Below are positions 1 through 7,894 of a DNA stretch of 20,307 nucleotides, piece by piece. The notes beneath the pieces were generated by a model that worked only from the letters and a program-made list of their open reading frames with translations, ran no database searches and was not told the DNA's origin. Positions within the stretch are counted from its first letter, which is position 1, and each line of letters starts with the position of its first letter. Origin of the DNA: FEN-1073 sp050010135 (GTDB lineage: Bacteria > Chloroflexota > Anaerolineae > Anaerolineales > RBG-16-64-43); assembly GCA_050010135.1 (NCBI GenBank), contig JBEKLP010000048.1, positions 1 to 20,307 on the forward strand, in the 5' to 3' direction. The position numbers and the translations under genes were made by a program.

Positions 1-1146
1 CGCGACATCTCCACCATCAACACCCCGCCGGAGGAGCGGATGCCGATCGTGACCCACGTCGGGCAGTACAGCGAGAAATTGGTGCGCCAGGCGGTCCTGC
101 GCGAGTTGGAACGCGGCGGGCAAGTGTTCTACCTGCACAACCGAGTGGAAACCATTCTCCCGGTGCGGGAAAAACTCGCCGCCCTGCTGCCAGAGGCCCG
201 CATACGCATCGGCCACGGACAGATGCCCGAGCACGAACTGGAACAAACGATGGACAAATTCGTGCGCGGGGAAGTGGACGTGCTGCTGTGCACATCGATC
301 ATCGAGTCCGGGCTGGATATCCCCAACGCCAATACCCTGATCGTCGACCGGGCGGATACGTTCGGTCTGGCGCAGCTCTACCAACTGCGCGGCAGGGTTG
401 GGCGCGGCCCCGTGCGCGCCTACGCGTATTTTTTTACCGATCGCCATCACCGGCCGACGCCGGAAGCGTATCAGCGTTTGGAGACCCTCGCCGAGCAGAC
501 CGAGTTGGGCGCGGGTTACGCCATTGCCATGCGCGATCTGGAAATTCGAGGCGCGGGAGAAATCCTCGGCACGCGTCAAAGCGGTCACATCGCGGCGATC
601 GGATTCCACCTCTACACCCGTCTGCTGGCGCAAGCGGTGCGCAGGCTGCGGGCCGAGCGCGACGGCCTTACCCCCCAAGTGGAAGGCCTGCCCCCGAGCG
701 TCGACCTGCCGCTGGCCGCCGCGCTTCCGGAGGAGTACGTCCCGGACCGCGACCTGCGCCTGCGGCTTTACCGGCGCATGGCGGAAATCGGATCCGAACA
801 GGATTTGGATTCACTGCGCAAGGAACTCGAGGACCGGTTTGGAGCCATGCCGAACGCCGCGGAGAATCTGCTATATCAACTAAGGGTGAAAATACTTGCC
901 CAGCAGGCCGGGGTCGACTCCGTCGCGATGGAAGGCGGCACGCTGGTGCTTGGCATCGCGCTGGGAGAGGACGCGCGCGCGGCGGATATCCACCCGCGCG
1001 CCAGGTACAGCAAGGAACGGTTGTACATTCCCTTCGGCCCGGAAGACGGCCAGTGGCGGAACGATTTAATCGATATTCTCTTCCGGTTGATCAGGCAAAA
1101 AAACGTGAGGGGTAGGTCGGGGGAGCAGCCGTCCGGGAACCGATGA
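1..1146 (+). CDS. mfd: Transcription-repair coupling factor Mfd, C-terminal part (5' truncated by window edge)
   Basis: Mfd is a DNA translocase that removes stalled RNA polymerase from damaged DNA and recruits UvrA. The reading frame is open from base 1, so about 381 C-terminal residues of a protein usually near 1,150 are present. Visible parts, counted from the first codon in the window: the second RecA-like helicase lobe with a motif V block SIIESGLDIPNANT (about 99-112) and motif VI QLRGRVGRG (about 128-136). A TRG-like segment follows, around MRDLEIRGAGEILGTRQSG, and then the C-terminal TRCF (D7) domain beginning near LPEEYVPDRDLRLRLYRRM. RecG shares the helicase lobes but lacks this C-terminal domain, so Mfd is the better call. 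The end is intact, with TGA at 1144-1146 and a short polar tail. No clear terminator follows before the next gene. Confidence 0.95.
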   Translation, partial: RDISTINTPPEERMPIVTHVGQYSEKLVRQAVLRELERGGQVFYLHNRVETILPVREKLAALLPEARIRIGHGQMPEHELEQTMDKFVRGEVDVLLCTSIIESGLDIPNANTLIVDRADTFGLAQLYQLRGRVGRGPVRAYAYFFTDRHHRPTPEAYQRLETLAEQTELGAGYAIAMRDLEIRGAGEILGTRQSGHIAAIGFHLYTRLLAQAVRRLRAERDGLTPQVEGLPPSVDLPLAAALPEEYVPDRDLRLRLYRRMAEIGSEQDLDSLRKELEDRFGAMPNAAENLLYQLRVKILAQQAGVDSVAMEGGTLVLGIALGEDARAADIHPRARYSKERLYIPFGPEDGQWRNDLIDILFRLIRQKNVRGRSGEQPSGNR

Positions 1147-1192
1147 TTTTTGGGGGTTTCCGTTGGAATCTGTCGATATCCAGGACGCGCAG

Positions 1193-1240
1193 TATACTTT
1201 TATACCGGTTTATGCATTTCTGCTCATGCTGTTTTATAAT
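1193..1240 (+). promoter_or_regulatory. Possible promoter region for the PAS-GGDEF gene
   Basis: The AT-rich gap after mfd holds two -10-like hexamers, TATACT at 1193-1198 and TATAAT at 1235-1240. Neither has a good -35 box at 16-18 bases. A start from the second would give a leader of only about 16 bases that begins inside the ribosome binding site, so the first is more workable. The call rests on base composition and -10 matches alone. Confidence 0.3.
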
Positions 1241-1262
1241 ATCCAGAGAGGATGGTTGACGC

Positions 1263-2276
1263 ATGTTCTCATCGATTCTATCCATCGGAACCATTCCCGT
1301 GGCCTCCCTGGTTGCAGCGATCGGATTGCCGTTCGCGGCCGTCGTGCGTTCCCGCGCCTCCAAACGCAGAATTCCGGCGCAGGAAGTCCTTATGGACAAA
1401 CTGCCGGACGGCGTGATGATTTTGGATGCACGCGACCGAATCCTCAAAATCAACCCCGCCATGCGGAAAATCATCAGTTCTGCTCGGCAGGATTTCACAA
1501 GGCGTGAGGCCCGGGAGGTGATTCCCGTCTGGGCGGAATGGCGAAAGCTGCTTCGTGAGAACAAAGGAACCGCCGTGGTGCCATCCCCTTTCCTTGCGGA
1601 ACCGATGCTGGAGATCCGCCGATGGCCGATGCGGAACAGTGCGGGTAAATCCAGTGGAAGCATGATCCTCGTGCGGGATATTACGGATCGGCTCCGTTCC
1701 CAAGCGGATTACCAACGGTCGACCAGCCTTCTGCAGGAACAATCCACCCAGATCCAATCCCTGCGTACTTCGTTGCAGGAACAAGCCGTGCGCGACCCGG
1801 CTACCAATCTTTTCAACCGGTGTTATTTGATGGAAACCCTGACCCGGGAATTGGCGCGAGCCGCCCGTACACAAAGCCCGGTGGGGCTGATGATCATTTC
1901 GCTCGATCAATTCCAGGAAACCAACAAGGCGTACGGTACCAAAGCGGGGATTGAAGTGGTCAAGATCATGGGCTCACTCCTTAATCGGAATATTCGAAAA
2001 GGAGATGTCGCCAGTCGTTATGACGCGGATGAGTTTGTCGTAGTGATGCCCGGGGCTCCTCTCGCGGTGACGGGATCCCGCGCCGAACAATTGCGTGCGG
2101 CGTTTCAAGATTCAATTTTAAATTTCCTGGGGTCGGTGATCCGCAACACCTTCAGTTGCGGCGTGGCAGCTTCCCCCAACCATGGCGCAACACCGGAGGA
2201 ATTGCTGCAATCGGCGCGCAAAGCATTGGATAAATCCAAGGCCGCCGGCGGAAACCGGGTAACGGTTTTTGAATAG
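1263..2276 (+). CDS. Membrane-anchored PAS-GGDEF protein with degenerate cyclase site
   Basis: The protein has 337 residues. A hydrophobic N-terminal segment (about 7-29) is followed by Arg/Lys, which suggests a single membrane anchor with a cytoplasmic remainder. A PAS-like domain (about 40-142, starting DKLPDGVMILDARDRILKIN) leads through a Gln-rich probable coiled coil (about 148-175) to a GGDEF-type domain (about 177-337, beginning RDPATNLFNRCYL). The signature is DADEF (244-248), not GG(D/E)EF. Aligned to PleD, the Mg-binding Asp327 is Ser203, the guanine-binding Asp344 is Ile220 and Lys332 is Gln208. Asn335 is kept as Asn211. The RxxD inhibitory site is kept at the right spacing as RKGD (235-238). 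Cyclase activity is therefore unlikely, and c-di-GMP binding or scaffolding is possible. The start is supported by AGAGAGGA about 10 bases upstream. The PAS-GGDEF part resembles the C-terminal half of 7TM-PAS-GGDEF proteins with the 7TM portion missing. Confidence 0.85.
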   Translation: MFSSILSIGTIPVASLVAAIGLPFAAVVRSRASKRRIPAQEVLMDKLPDGVMILDARDRILKINPAMRKIISSARQDFTRREAREVIPVWAEWRKLLRENKGTAVVPSPFLAEPMLEIRRWPMRNSAGKSSGSMILVRDITDRLRSQADYQRSTSLLQEQSTQIQSLRTSLQEQAVRDPATNLFNRCYLMETLTRELARAARTQSPVGLMIISLDQFQETNKAYGTKAGIEVVKIMGSLLNRNIRKGDVASRYDADEFVVVMPGAPLAVTGSRAEQLRAAFQDSILNFLGSVIRNTFSCGVAASPNHGATPEELLQSARKALDKSKAAGGNRVTVFE

Positions 2277-2568
2277 AAAATCCGGATCGAATTTCCCGAG
2301 ATATTCGGTCTGTCGAACATCGCTCCGAATGCACGGAAATATTTTTTAACTTGACGGATTCATCAGCCCGAAGAATTAATAAATCCGGCATATGTTCCGC
2401 TATATGCGGAATGGTATTTATTCATCCGCCGGCTGTAAGCGAAGATCCCTTTTTTTCATCCACCCTTGAGCGGCGAGTAGGTTCCCGAAGGTTCCCGTGA
2501 ACAACTCTGTTCCGCGACGAATCCATTTCGGCGATCAATTGTCGCGTCAAGCAGTTCCACCACAGAGA
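2277..2568. other. Convergent intergenic region, 292 bases, no gene seen
   Basis: This lies between the 3' ends of the PAS-GGDEF gene (+) and the phosphohexomutase (-). It is more AT-rich than the flanking genes. It holds one small hairpin (separate entry) and a short direct repeat, GGTTCCCG at 2480-2487 and 2490-2497. I see no convincing reading frame with a ribosome binding site and no RNA gene. Confidence 0.6.
2395..2411. terminator. Small hairpin, possible weak bidirectional terminator
   Basis: TTCCGC (2395-2400) pairs with GCGGAA (2406-2411) around the loop TATAT. It lies in the convergent gap. On the + strand it is followed by the T-rich but broken run ATGGTATTTATT, and on the - strand by CATATGCCGGATTTATT. 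The stem is only 6 bp and there is no clean T-tract, so termination is a weak inference from position. Confidence 0.25.
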
Positions 2569-4029
2569 CTAAATCGCTTCCTGGGCAACTTTCTCGCCAA
2601 AGGATAGCAGCGCCTTTACGATCTTTTCATCGCGGCCTTCGGCATACACACGCAACACCGGTTCCGTGCCCGACGGACGGACCAACAGCCAGGATTCATC
2701 TTCCATCAGGTATTTGACGCCGTCCAACGTCTTCACGTCCACCACTTTCAATCCGCCCAAGGCGGCGGGCGGCCGTTCGACGAGCCGGTTGGTGATCTCC
2801 GATTTTGAAACAGGATGGACCAGCCGTAGATCGCGCCGTTCGTAGATCGCCGGCCCCACCTCGCGCAGCAGATCGGCAACCAGCGCATCCAACGGTTCTT
2901 GGTACACCGCCACCATCTCGATCAGGAGCAACCCGAACAGTATGCCGTCGCCTTCGGGAATGTGTCCGTGGAAGCTCATCCCGCCCGATTCCTCGCCCCC
3001 GATGAGAACGTTGTCCTTCAACATATGATCGGCAATGTAATTGAATCCCACCGGGGTTTCCAGCACTTCCAATCCATACTTGGCCGCGAGGCGGTTGATC
3101 ATTTGCGTGGTGGAAACCGTCTTGACCACCTTTCCACGCAAGCCGCGCTTCTCCACCAGATAGCGCAAGGCCAGGGCCATGATCCGGTGCGGGTCGACGA
3201 ACTGACCGCGACCGTCCATCGCGCCGGTGCGGTCCCCGTCCCCGTCGGTAGCTACGCCGATCTCGCCGTTTCCGGCGGCGATCGCACCGGCGAGTGCCCC
3301 CAGGTTGCGGGCGATCGGTTCCGGATGGACCCCGCCGAAGCCCGGGTTCATTTCTCCGCGCACTTCGAAGACCTCGCACCCCGTCCCCTGCAGGACGGTC
3401 TTGATCTGCCCGCGGCCCGAGCCGTACATCGAATCCACCACAACCCGCGGCGGGTTGAGGGAAATCGCGTCGAAATTAATCAGCTTGCGGAGGTGTTCGT
3501 GATAGGCGGGTGTGGGGTTGAACCGTCGGATCTTTTTCGCGTTCAAGGCCTGGGTGTAATCCATCAGGTTCGGGCCGTGTCCGCGGGCCTCGTTGTCGGA
3601 AAGATAGATTTCCACCCGGCGGCATTGCTCCGGGAGCGCCGACCCGCCGTAGGAGGATTTCAATTTCACCCCGTTGTAGCGCGGCGCGTTGTGCGAAGCG
3701 GTGATCATCACCCCGCCCATCGCCTTCAAATGGTGAACCATGAAGGAGATGGCGGGGGTGGGAGCGTCGGCCTGCGCCAGATGCACGTTGAACCCGTTCG
3801 CCGCCAGGACCCGGGCCACCTCCACCGCATACCGGTCGGAGAGGAACCGGGTGTCGAACCCGACCACCATCTCGCGGGTCGTCGGCCCGGCCGGGAGGGA
3901 AGGCAGCCGATTCCAATCCGGCGAAGCCGCTGCGTCGGCGATGGCCTGTGCAACCAGGCGTAAGTTGGTGAAAGTAAAGGTATCGGAAATCACGGCGCGC
4001 CAGCCGTCGGTTCCAAAACTGATCGTCAT
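2569..4029 (-). CDS. Phosphoglucomutase/phosphomannomutase family protein (alpha-D-phosphohexomutase)
   Basis: This enzyme interconverts hexose 6- and 1-phosphates through an active-site phosphoserine. The 486-residue protein has all four family signatures. The phosphoserine loop is TASHNA (110-115, Ser112), where most relatives have TASHNP. The Mg loop is DGDGDR (262-267), the sugar-binding loop GEESGG (345-350) and the phosphate-binding loop RPSGTEP (451-457). Length fits the bacterial family. The ATG start has AGGGAG 7 bases upstream (4037-4042). With glgC about 2.6 kb away, glucose-6-phosphate to glucose-1-phosphate for ADP-glucose synthesis is a natural role. The sequence alone does not separate glucose from mannose or glucosamine specificity, although GlmM is less likely because of the GEESGG loop. 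It follows the solute-binding protein gene on the same strand but has its own promoter-like box. Confidence 0.93.
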   Translation of the reverse strand: MTISFGTDGWRAVISDTFTFTNLRLVAQAIADAAASPDWNRLPSLPAGPTTREMVVGFDTRFLSDRYAVEVARVLAANGFNVHLAQADAPTPAISFMVHHLKAMGGVMITASHNAPRYNGVKLKSSYGGSALPEQCRRVEIYLSDNEARGHGPNLMDYTQALNAKKIRRFNPTPAYHEHLRKLINFDAISLNPPRVVVDSMYGSGRGQIKTVLQGTGCEVFEVRGEMNPGFGGVHPEPIARNLGALAGAIAAGNGEIGVATDGDGDRTGAMDGRGQFVDPHRIMALALRYLVEKRGLRGKVVKTVSTTQMINRLAAKYGLEVLETPVGFNYIADHMLKDNVLIGGEESGGMSFHGHIPEGDGILFGLLLIEMVAVYQEPLDALVADLLREVGPAIYERRDLRLVHPVSKSEITNRLVERPPAALGGLKVVDVKTLDGVKYLMEDESWLLVRPSGTEPVLRVYAEGRDEKIVKALLSFGEKVAQEAI

Positions 4030-4064
4030 GAAGAAGCTCCCTGATGAGAGATCCGGAATAAATT

Positions 4065-4101
4065 TCGCGCCCTAGAGCGCGATAAAACATCTTTCGAGAT
4101 G
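4065..4101 (-). promoter_or_regulatory. Structured leader of the phosphohexomutase mRNA
   Basis: Two small hairpins lie between the likely transcription start and the ribosome binding site. One has a 5-bp stem, CATCT (4088-4092) with AGATG (4097-4101), and a four-base loop. The other has a 6-bp stem, TCGCGC (4065-4070) with GCGCGA (4077-4082), and a six-base loop. Neither covers the Shine-Dalgarno at 4037-4042. They may stabilise the mRNA. I do not recognise a known riboswitch class. Confidence 0.3.
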
Positions 4102-4132
4102 CCGGTGAAGCCTTTGCATCCCGCAGCTAGCT

Positions 4133-4138
4133 ATTATA
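4133..4138 (-). promoter_or_regulatory. Promoter -10 box for the phosphohexomutase gene
   Basis: A perfect TATAAT on the - strand sits in an AT-rich gap about 104 bases upstream of the ATG at 4029. The best -35 at 17 bases is TCCAAA, which is weak. The box is preceded by AGG, as is the other perfect TATAAT at 5701-5706. Confidence 0.45.
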
Positions 4139-4231
4139 CCTGAAAAATAGCCGTTTTTGGAGAATTATTCCAATTTTTAGACAGGTGCAATGAACGCCGA
4201 TTCACTCATTATTCGGCGGGGGGCCAGCATT

Positions 4232-5548
4232 TTATGGATTGGCTACCTGCGCGGCTTCAGCCGCCGCTATGGAAGGAGGAGTGTCGTTGGAAAGCACTTC
4301 GCGCGCGGCCTTGGAGAAGACCGGACCGAAGGAGTTGGAGATTTCATCTTCGGGAAATGCGAGCGCTTGCTCCGATATGCCCGCAACGAAATCCCTTCGG
4401 GCGCTGGCCGGCCAGAGGGCCAGCACGGCTTGCGAAGCCGGCAGAACACCCTGCGCTCGCGACCATTGCGCGAGAAATTCCGGATCGGAAAGCCAAAGCA
4501 TCAACCCCGCCGCCCTCGCCCTGCGGACAGGATCTGTCGCGGCGATGGCCCAGGACCAACACGTCCCCAAAGAAAATTGCGCACCTTCCGGAGTCGGCAA
4601 ATACCCGATCGAGAATCCCTTGCTCGACGATGCCAGTGAATACAATGTGGCGGACGCTTCGCCGTAATTCTGGAGCGCAAGAAATGCATTGTCAAAAGAA
4701 TCGATTTGCAGGCTGCGCGGAGAGAGCGCGCCATTCTTCTGCAACGCCGCCAGCCAGGTTAATTCCTTCTCCAAAGGATCCGCAAGGATCCCGGCGCCGG
4801 CGAGCGAGTGAAATGGAATTCCTCCCGCGGCATAATATCCAAAGAAGAGAAACAGGGAACGCGAATCTCCGAGCGGGAGAAAGAACGGGCTGTTGCGTGA
4901 GGCGGTTTGTTCCCACGTTTCCGGTCCGGCGCCGGAGGGCAGCGTATCGGCCAGAACCATCGCGTCACCTGCGAAGAAGAGACCGTAGCGTAAGGTGCCG
5001 ATCTCGATGATCGAGAGCGCATAGGGATAGCCATCGTCCCAAGCATTCGCCGGCAGGAGGTTTTCCAGCGGATAGACCAGCCCTTTGATCGCGGCGGAGC
5101 GCAGGTTGGACTGATCCAGCGCGATCAGATCCGGCAACGCGTCGGGCGCCGCCGCGGCGGCTGCGGCGAGGGAGTCGATCATTCCGCCGGAGCCGGCGGA
5201 ATCCCTAATCCGCACGGTGATGCTTACACCCAGGTGCAGCGTTTCGAATGCGGCGATCCGATCTTGAAGGATTTTCCCGCCGGACGAATTGCTGTCCGGA
5301 CGAAACGCGGCGGGAAGCCAGAGGGTAAGCGAAGGAACACTGGTCGTTTGGGGCGTACTTTCCGTTGCGGAAACCATCGCGGAAGGGGAAGGAGTGACTC
5401 CCGGGAGAATGGTGGCCGCCGGCGCGAAAGCGGATTGGCAGGCAGCCAAACCGGCCGATAGGCCAACTATCACCGATACAACACTCAGCCGGTGAAGAAA
5501 TATCTTCTCGGGCAACGTTCCCCTTTCCCATTCCGAATTCATTCTCAT
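4232..5548 (-). CDS. Extracellular solute-binding lipoprotein (ABC sugar-type), orphan
   Basis: This 438-residue protein has a lipoprotein signal: a charged start, a hydrophobic stretch LSVVSVIVGLSAGLAAC and a lipobox cysteine at 37. A Ser/Thr/Pro-rich linker of about 35 residues follows, and then a domain like family-1 sugar-binding proteins, with a SLTLWLP strand, DLIALDQSNL and a late GTCWSWAIAATDPVRRARAAGLMLWLSDPEF-type region. It should be anchored outside the membrane and bind a solute. No permease or ATPase partner lies nearby, so the substrate is unknown. The start is uncertain. ATG at 5548 has little ribosome binding site, while TTG at 5513-5515 has GGAAAGGGG four bases upstream and would put the lipobox Cys at residue 26, a more typical signal length. 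The true start may therefore be 5515. Confidence 0.8.
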   Translation of the reverse strand: MRMNSEWERGTLPEKIFLHRLSVVSVIVGLSAGLAACQSAFAPAATILPGVTPSPSAMVSATESTPQTTSVPSLTLWLPAAFRPDSNSSGGKILQDRIAAFETLHLGVSITVRIRDSAGSGGMIDSLAAAAAAAPDALPDLIALDQSNLRSAAIKGLVYPLENLLPANAWDDGYPYALSIIEIGTLRYGLFFAGDAMVLADTLPSGAGPETWEQTASRNSPFFLPLGDSRSLFLFFGYYAAGGIPFHSLAGAGILADPLEKELTWLAALQKNGALSPRSLQIDSFDNAFLALQNYGEASATLYSLASSSKGFSIGYLPTPEGAQFSLGTCWSWAIAATDPVRRARAAGLMLWLSDPEFLAQWSRAQGVLPASQAVLALWPASARRDFVAGISEQALAFPEDEISNSFGPVFSKAAREVLSNDTPPSIAAAEAAQVANP

Positions 5549-5864
5549 ACCCGCATGGTATCACAACCCGAATTCCGGCTTGGAAGTTCGCTGTTTTGGC
5601 CCGGTCGACGGATTGACGGCGTCTCGATGATTGCGATTCGGTGACTCCCCGGATTTGCCCTCGGAATGGTCCCCGGGTGTGGAAAACCAAACTCCATAGG
5701 TATAATTTCATCAATCCCGCTCCGGTTTATGAAACCTTTCAAGGAAAACCGTCATGATTGCAAGATCGCATTCGCTCTTTTTCAAAATCCATACCGGGGG
5801 ATTTGGATTCTCTCCAGCGTCCATTCCAGCCGTTCCGGAACGTTTCCCGGGGTAAGCCGAACCT
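5549..5864. other. Divergent intergenic region, about 316 bases, no gene seen
   Basis: This gap separates the solute-binding lipoprotein (-) from the zincin-like gene (+) and should hold promoters for both. The + strand has a perfect -10 box (separate entry). I see no convincing -35/-10 pair on the - strand. Short open frames here lack ribosome binding sites and family-like sequence, and I see no RNA gene. Confidence 0.55.
5701..5706 (+). promoter_or_regulatory. Promoter -10 box upstream of the zincin-like gene
   Basis: A perfect TATAAT, preceded by AGG, lies about 160 bases upstream of the ATG at 5865 and implies a leader of about 150 bases. The -35 at 17 bases (TGTGGA) is poor, so this may depend on an activator or not be used. 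Confidence 0.4.
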
Positions 5865-6371
5865 ATGCGATGGATTATCGATCTGGAGGGACAGCACCCG
5901 ATCGCGCTCGACTGGGCGCGTGATTTTTTTTCCGAGTTCGACACCTCCCAACTCGCCTGGATCCGGGTTGATCGTGGGCGCGGAAAAAATCGCGGCGCCT
6001 ATGGACGGTGCTGGTATCCCAACCGCCGGATCCCCTTTTACCGGATCAGTTGCCAGGTGCCCGGCAGGTTTCCCTGCGAAATTCCCACCCGTAAATCCCC
6101 TTTGTATTTTTCTCCCGACGGTTCTCATCCGCCCCTTCCCCCCGGCACACGGTTCGGGGACCATGTACGCGACCTCCGTACCGGCCGCGAATGGTATCGG
6201 GTGATCGGTTCCACCCTGGTGCAAGACCTGGATGAAGCCATCGTCTGGGTTTTAGCCCACGAGGCGTTTCATTTTCTGCGGCGTTCCCGGCAGATTCCCG
6301 GCCGCAACACGGAAATCGAAGCCGACCGGTTTGCCGACGACCGGCTGCTGTTTTATCGAACCGGCCGATGA
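5865..6371 (+). CDS. Small zincin-like putative metallopeptidase
   Basis: I do not recognise this 168-residue protein as a named family. The C-terminal third carries HEAFH (132-136) followed by EIEADRFAD (150-158). This is the HExxH plus downstream Glu pattern of gluzincin-type metallopeptidases, similar in layout to the HExxH...ExEAxxFA of ImmA/IrrE-like proteins. The N-terminal part has several Cys, Arg and Pro residues and no recognisable domain. There is no signal peptide or membrane segment, so a cytoplasmic location is likely. The start has only a weak GGGG about 12 bases upstream. It stands alone between a divergent lipoprotein gene and glgC. Protease activity is inferred from the motif only, and a substrate cannot be assigned. 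Confidence 0.65.
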   Translation: MRWIIDLEGQHPIALDWARDFFSEFDTSQLAWIRVDRGRGKNRGAYGRCWYPNRRIPFYRISCQVPGRFPCEIPTRKSPLYFSPDGSHPPLPPGTRFGDHVRDLRTGREWYRVIGSTLVQDLDEAIVWVLAHEAFHFLRRSRQIPGRNTEIEADRFADDRLLFYRTGR

Positions 6372-6383
6372 CCGGGAGTTGCA

Positions 6384-6413
6384 TTGCCCGGCCATTCCCC
6401 GCTGTGCTATGAT
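6384..6413 (+). promoter_or_regulatory. Probable glgC promoter (extended -10)
   Basis: TTGCCC (6384-6389) is followed after 18 bases by TATGAT (6408-6413), which is preceded by TGC to give an extended -10, TGCTATGAT. The box lies just after the zincin-like gene stop and leaves a leader of about 180 bases before the glgC ATG. No riboswitch was recognised in that leader. Confidence 0.4.
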
Positions 6414-6599
6414 TCCACCGGATCCCATCCCCGGATGGACACTTCGGGTATTTGATGATTGCGGCCGCTCCAAGCCGTCCGGTCCTTTTACCCTATCGGC
6501 GGGCACCGAGGTTGCCAAGCGAAAGATTGCCGGAAAGGGATCCGGAATCGATCCGCGGTTTCCGTTCCCGTGTGTTGTGTTCGATTGCGGAGGTTGGTT

Positions 6600-7883
6600 A
6601 TGTCCTACATGGACGAAGTCCTTGCCGTGATCCTCGGCGGCGGCCGCGGAACCCGCCTGTTCCCCCTCACCCGGGTACGATCGAAACCCGCCGTACCCTT
6701 CGCCGGGAAATACCGGTTGATCGATATCTCCATCAGCAATTGCATCAATTCCGGGATCTTCCGGGTCGCGATCCTGACCCAATTCAACTCCGTCTCGCTG
6801 CATCGGCACATCTCCAACACCTATCAATTCGACGTATTCCATACCGGCTGGGTCCAGGTGCTGGCCGCAGAACAAACCCTCCTCCATGAGGATTGGTACC
6901 AGGGTACGGCCGATGCGGTCCGCAAACAACTCGGGCAAATCAAATCCACCCGCGCTCCGCTGGTGATGATTCTCGCCGGGGACCATCTGTACCGGATGGA
7001 TTACGCTTCGATGGTGGATTTTCACATGGAAACCGATGCCGACATCACCGTAGCGGTGCATCCGGTTTCCGCGCCCGACGCGGGGCGCTATGGCATCCTC
7101 AAACGCGATACCAACCTGCGGATCCACCACTTCGCCGAAAAGCCCAAGGACCCTGATGTTCTGGCCGAGATGATCAGCCGCAACGATCCCGAACGCCCGT
7201 ACCTGGGATCGATGGGCGTATATCTGTTCAAAACCCACATCCTTCTGGATTTGCTCGAGAATACCAACCTCAGCGATTTCGGCAGCGAGCTGATCCCGCA
7301 GGCGATTTTTTCGCACAAGGTGTTCGGATTCGATTTCGACGGCTATTGGGAGGATATCGGGACAATCCGCTCGTTCTATGAAACCAATCTGGCGCTCACT
7401 TCGCCCGCCGCACCGTTTAATTTCTATGATCCCCGCCGTCCGATTTACACCCATGCGCGTTTTCTTCCCGGCTCGATTGTCCAGGGCAGCGAACTGCAGG
7501 ATGTGCTGCTGGCGGAGGGAAGTAAAATCTACTGCGCCCGAATCCGTAATTCGGTCGTCGGCCTGCGCAGCCACATCTCGGAAGGAGTGGAGCTCCGCAA
7601 CAGCGTGATCCTCGGAGCCGATTATTACGACGTTCTCGGGGTGGAGATTCCCCGCGGGGTGCCGCTGGGGATCGGCCCCGGCAGCCGGATCGAAGGCGCC
7701 ATCATCGATAAAAACGCCCGCATCGGCGCCGGCGTCGTGATAAAACCCTTCCCACGTGGCACGCGTCTGGACGGCGAAGGCGGGCAATGGTACGTGCGCG
7801 ATGGGGTGGTTATCATTCCCAAAGACACCATCCTGCAGCCGCATACAACGATCGGACCGGAAACCCAGCTTTCCTTCATGTAG
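6600..7883 (+). CDS. glgC: Glucose-1-phosphate adenylyltransferase (ADP-glucose pyrophosphorylase)
   Basis: GlgC makes ADP-glucose from glucose-1-phosphate and ATP, the committed step of bacterial glycogen synthesis. The 427-residue protein has the nucleotidyltransferase loop GGGRGTRLFPLT (13-24), then KPAVPFAGKYRLID, QGTADAVR (101-108), GDHLYRMDY (117-125), FAEKPKDP and YWEDIGT. A C-terminal left-handed beta-helix ends with IIDKNARIGAGVVI. Motif wording such as SNCINSGI, TQFNS and the GADYY region follows the cyanobacterial/plant type rather than the E. coli type. The frame is open further upstream (to 6459), but ATG 6600 is chosen because GGAGG lies 6 bases before it (6589-6593) and homology begins at EVLAVILGGG. 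The neighbouring phosphohexomutase can supply its substrate. No glycogen synthase or branching enzyme gene lies in the window. Confidence 0.96.
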   Translation: MSYMDEVLAVILGGGRGTRLFPLTRVRSKPAVPFAGKYRLIDISISNCINSGIFRVAILTQFNSVSLHRHISNTYQFDVFHTGWVQVLAAEQTLLHEDWYQGTADAVRKQLGQIKSTRAPLVMILAGDHLYRMDYASMVDFHMETDADITVAVHPVSAPDAGRYGILKRDTNLRIHHFAEKPKDPDVLAEMISRNDPERPYLGSMGVYLFKTHILLDLLENTNLSDFGSELIPQAIFSHKVFGFDFDGYWEDIGTIRSFYETNLALTSPAAPFNFYDPRRPIYTHARFLPGSIVQGSELQDVLLAEGSKIYCARIRNSVVGLRSHISEGVELRNSVILGADYYDVLGVEIPRGVPLGIGPGSRIEGAIIDKNARIGAGVVIKPFPRGTRLDGEGGQWYVRDGVVIIPKDTILQPHTTIGPETQLSFM

Positions 7884-7894
7884 GCCTGATCCGG

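Noticed and set aside
288..1115. Open frame of 275 codons on the + strand within mfd
   Set aside because: It is a shifted frame inside a conserved gene. Its product is Arg/Ala/Pro-rich, typical of a shadow.
2899..3963. Open frame of 354 codons on the + strand
   Set aside because: It is antisense to the phosphohexomutase, whose catalytic motifs are all intact. It has no family-like sequence.
4156..4180. Short hairpin TTGGA/TCCAA upstream of the phosphohexomutase, considered as a terminator for the lipoprotein gene
   Set aside because: The T-run is on the wrong side for the - strand transcript, and the stem is only 5 bp.
5666..5923. Small open frame of 85 codons on the + strand
   Set aside because: It has no ribosome binding site or domain and runs out of frame into the zincin-like gene.
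6459..6599. Longer glgC start at 6459
   Set aside because: The extra residues do not look like the family, and GGAGG is placed correctly for ATG 6600.
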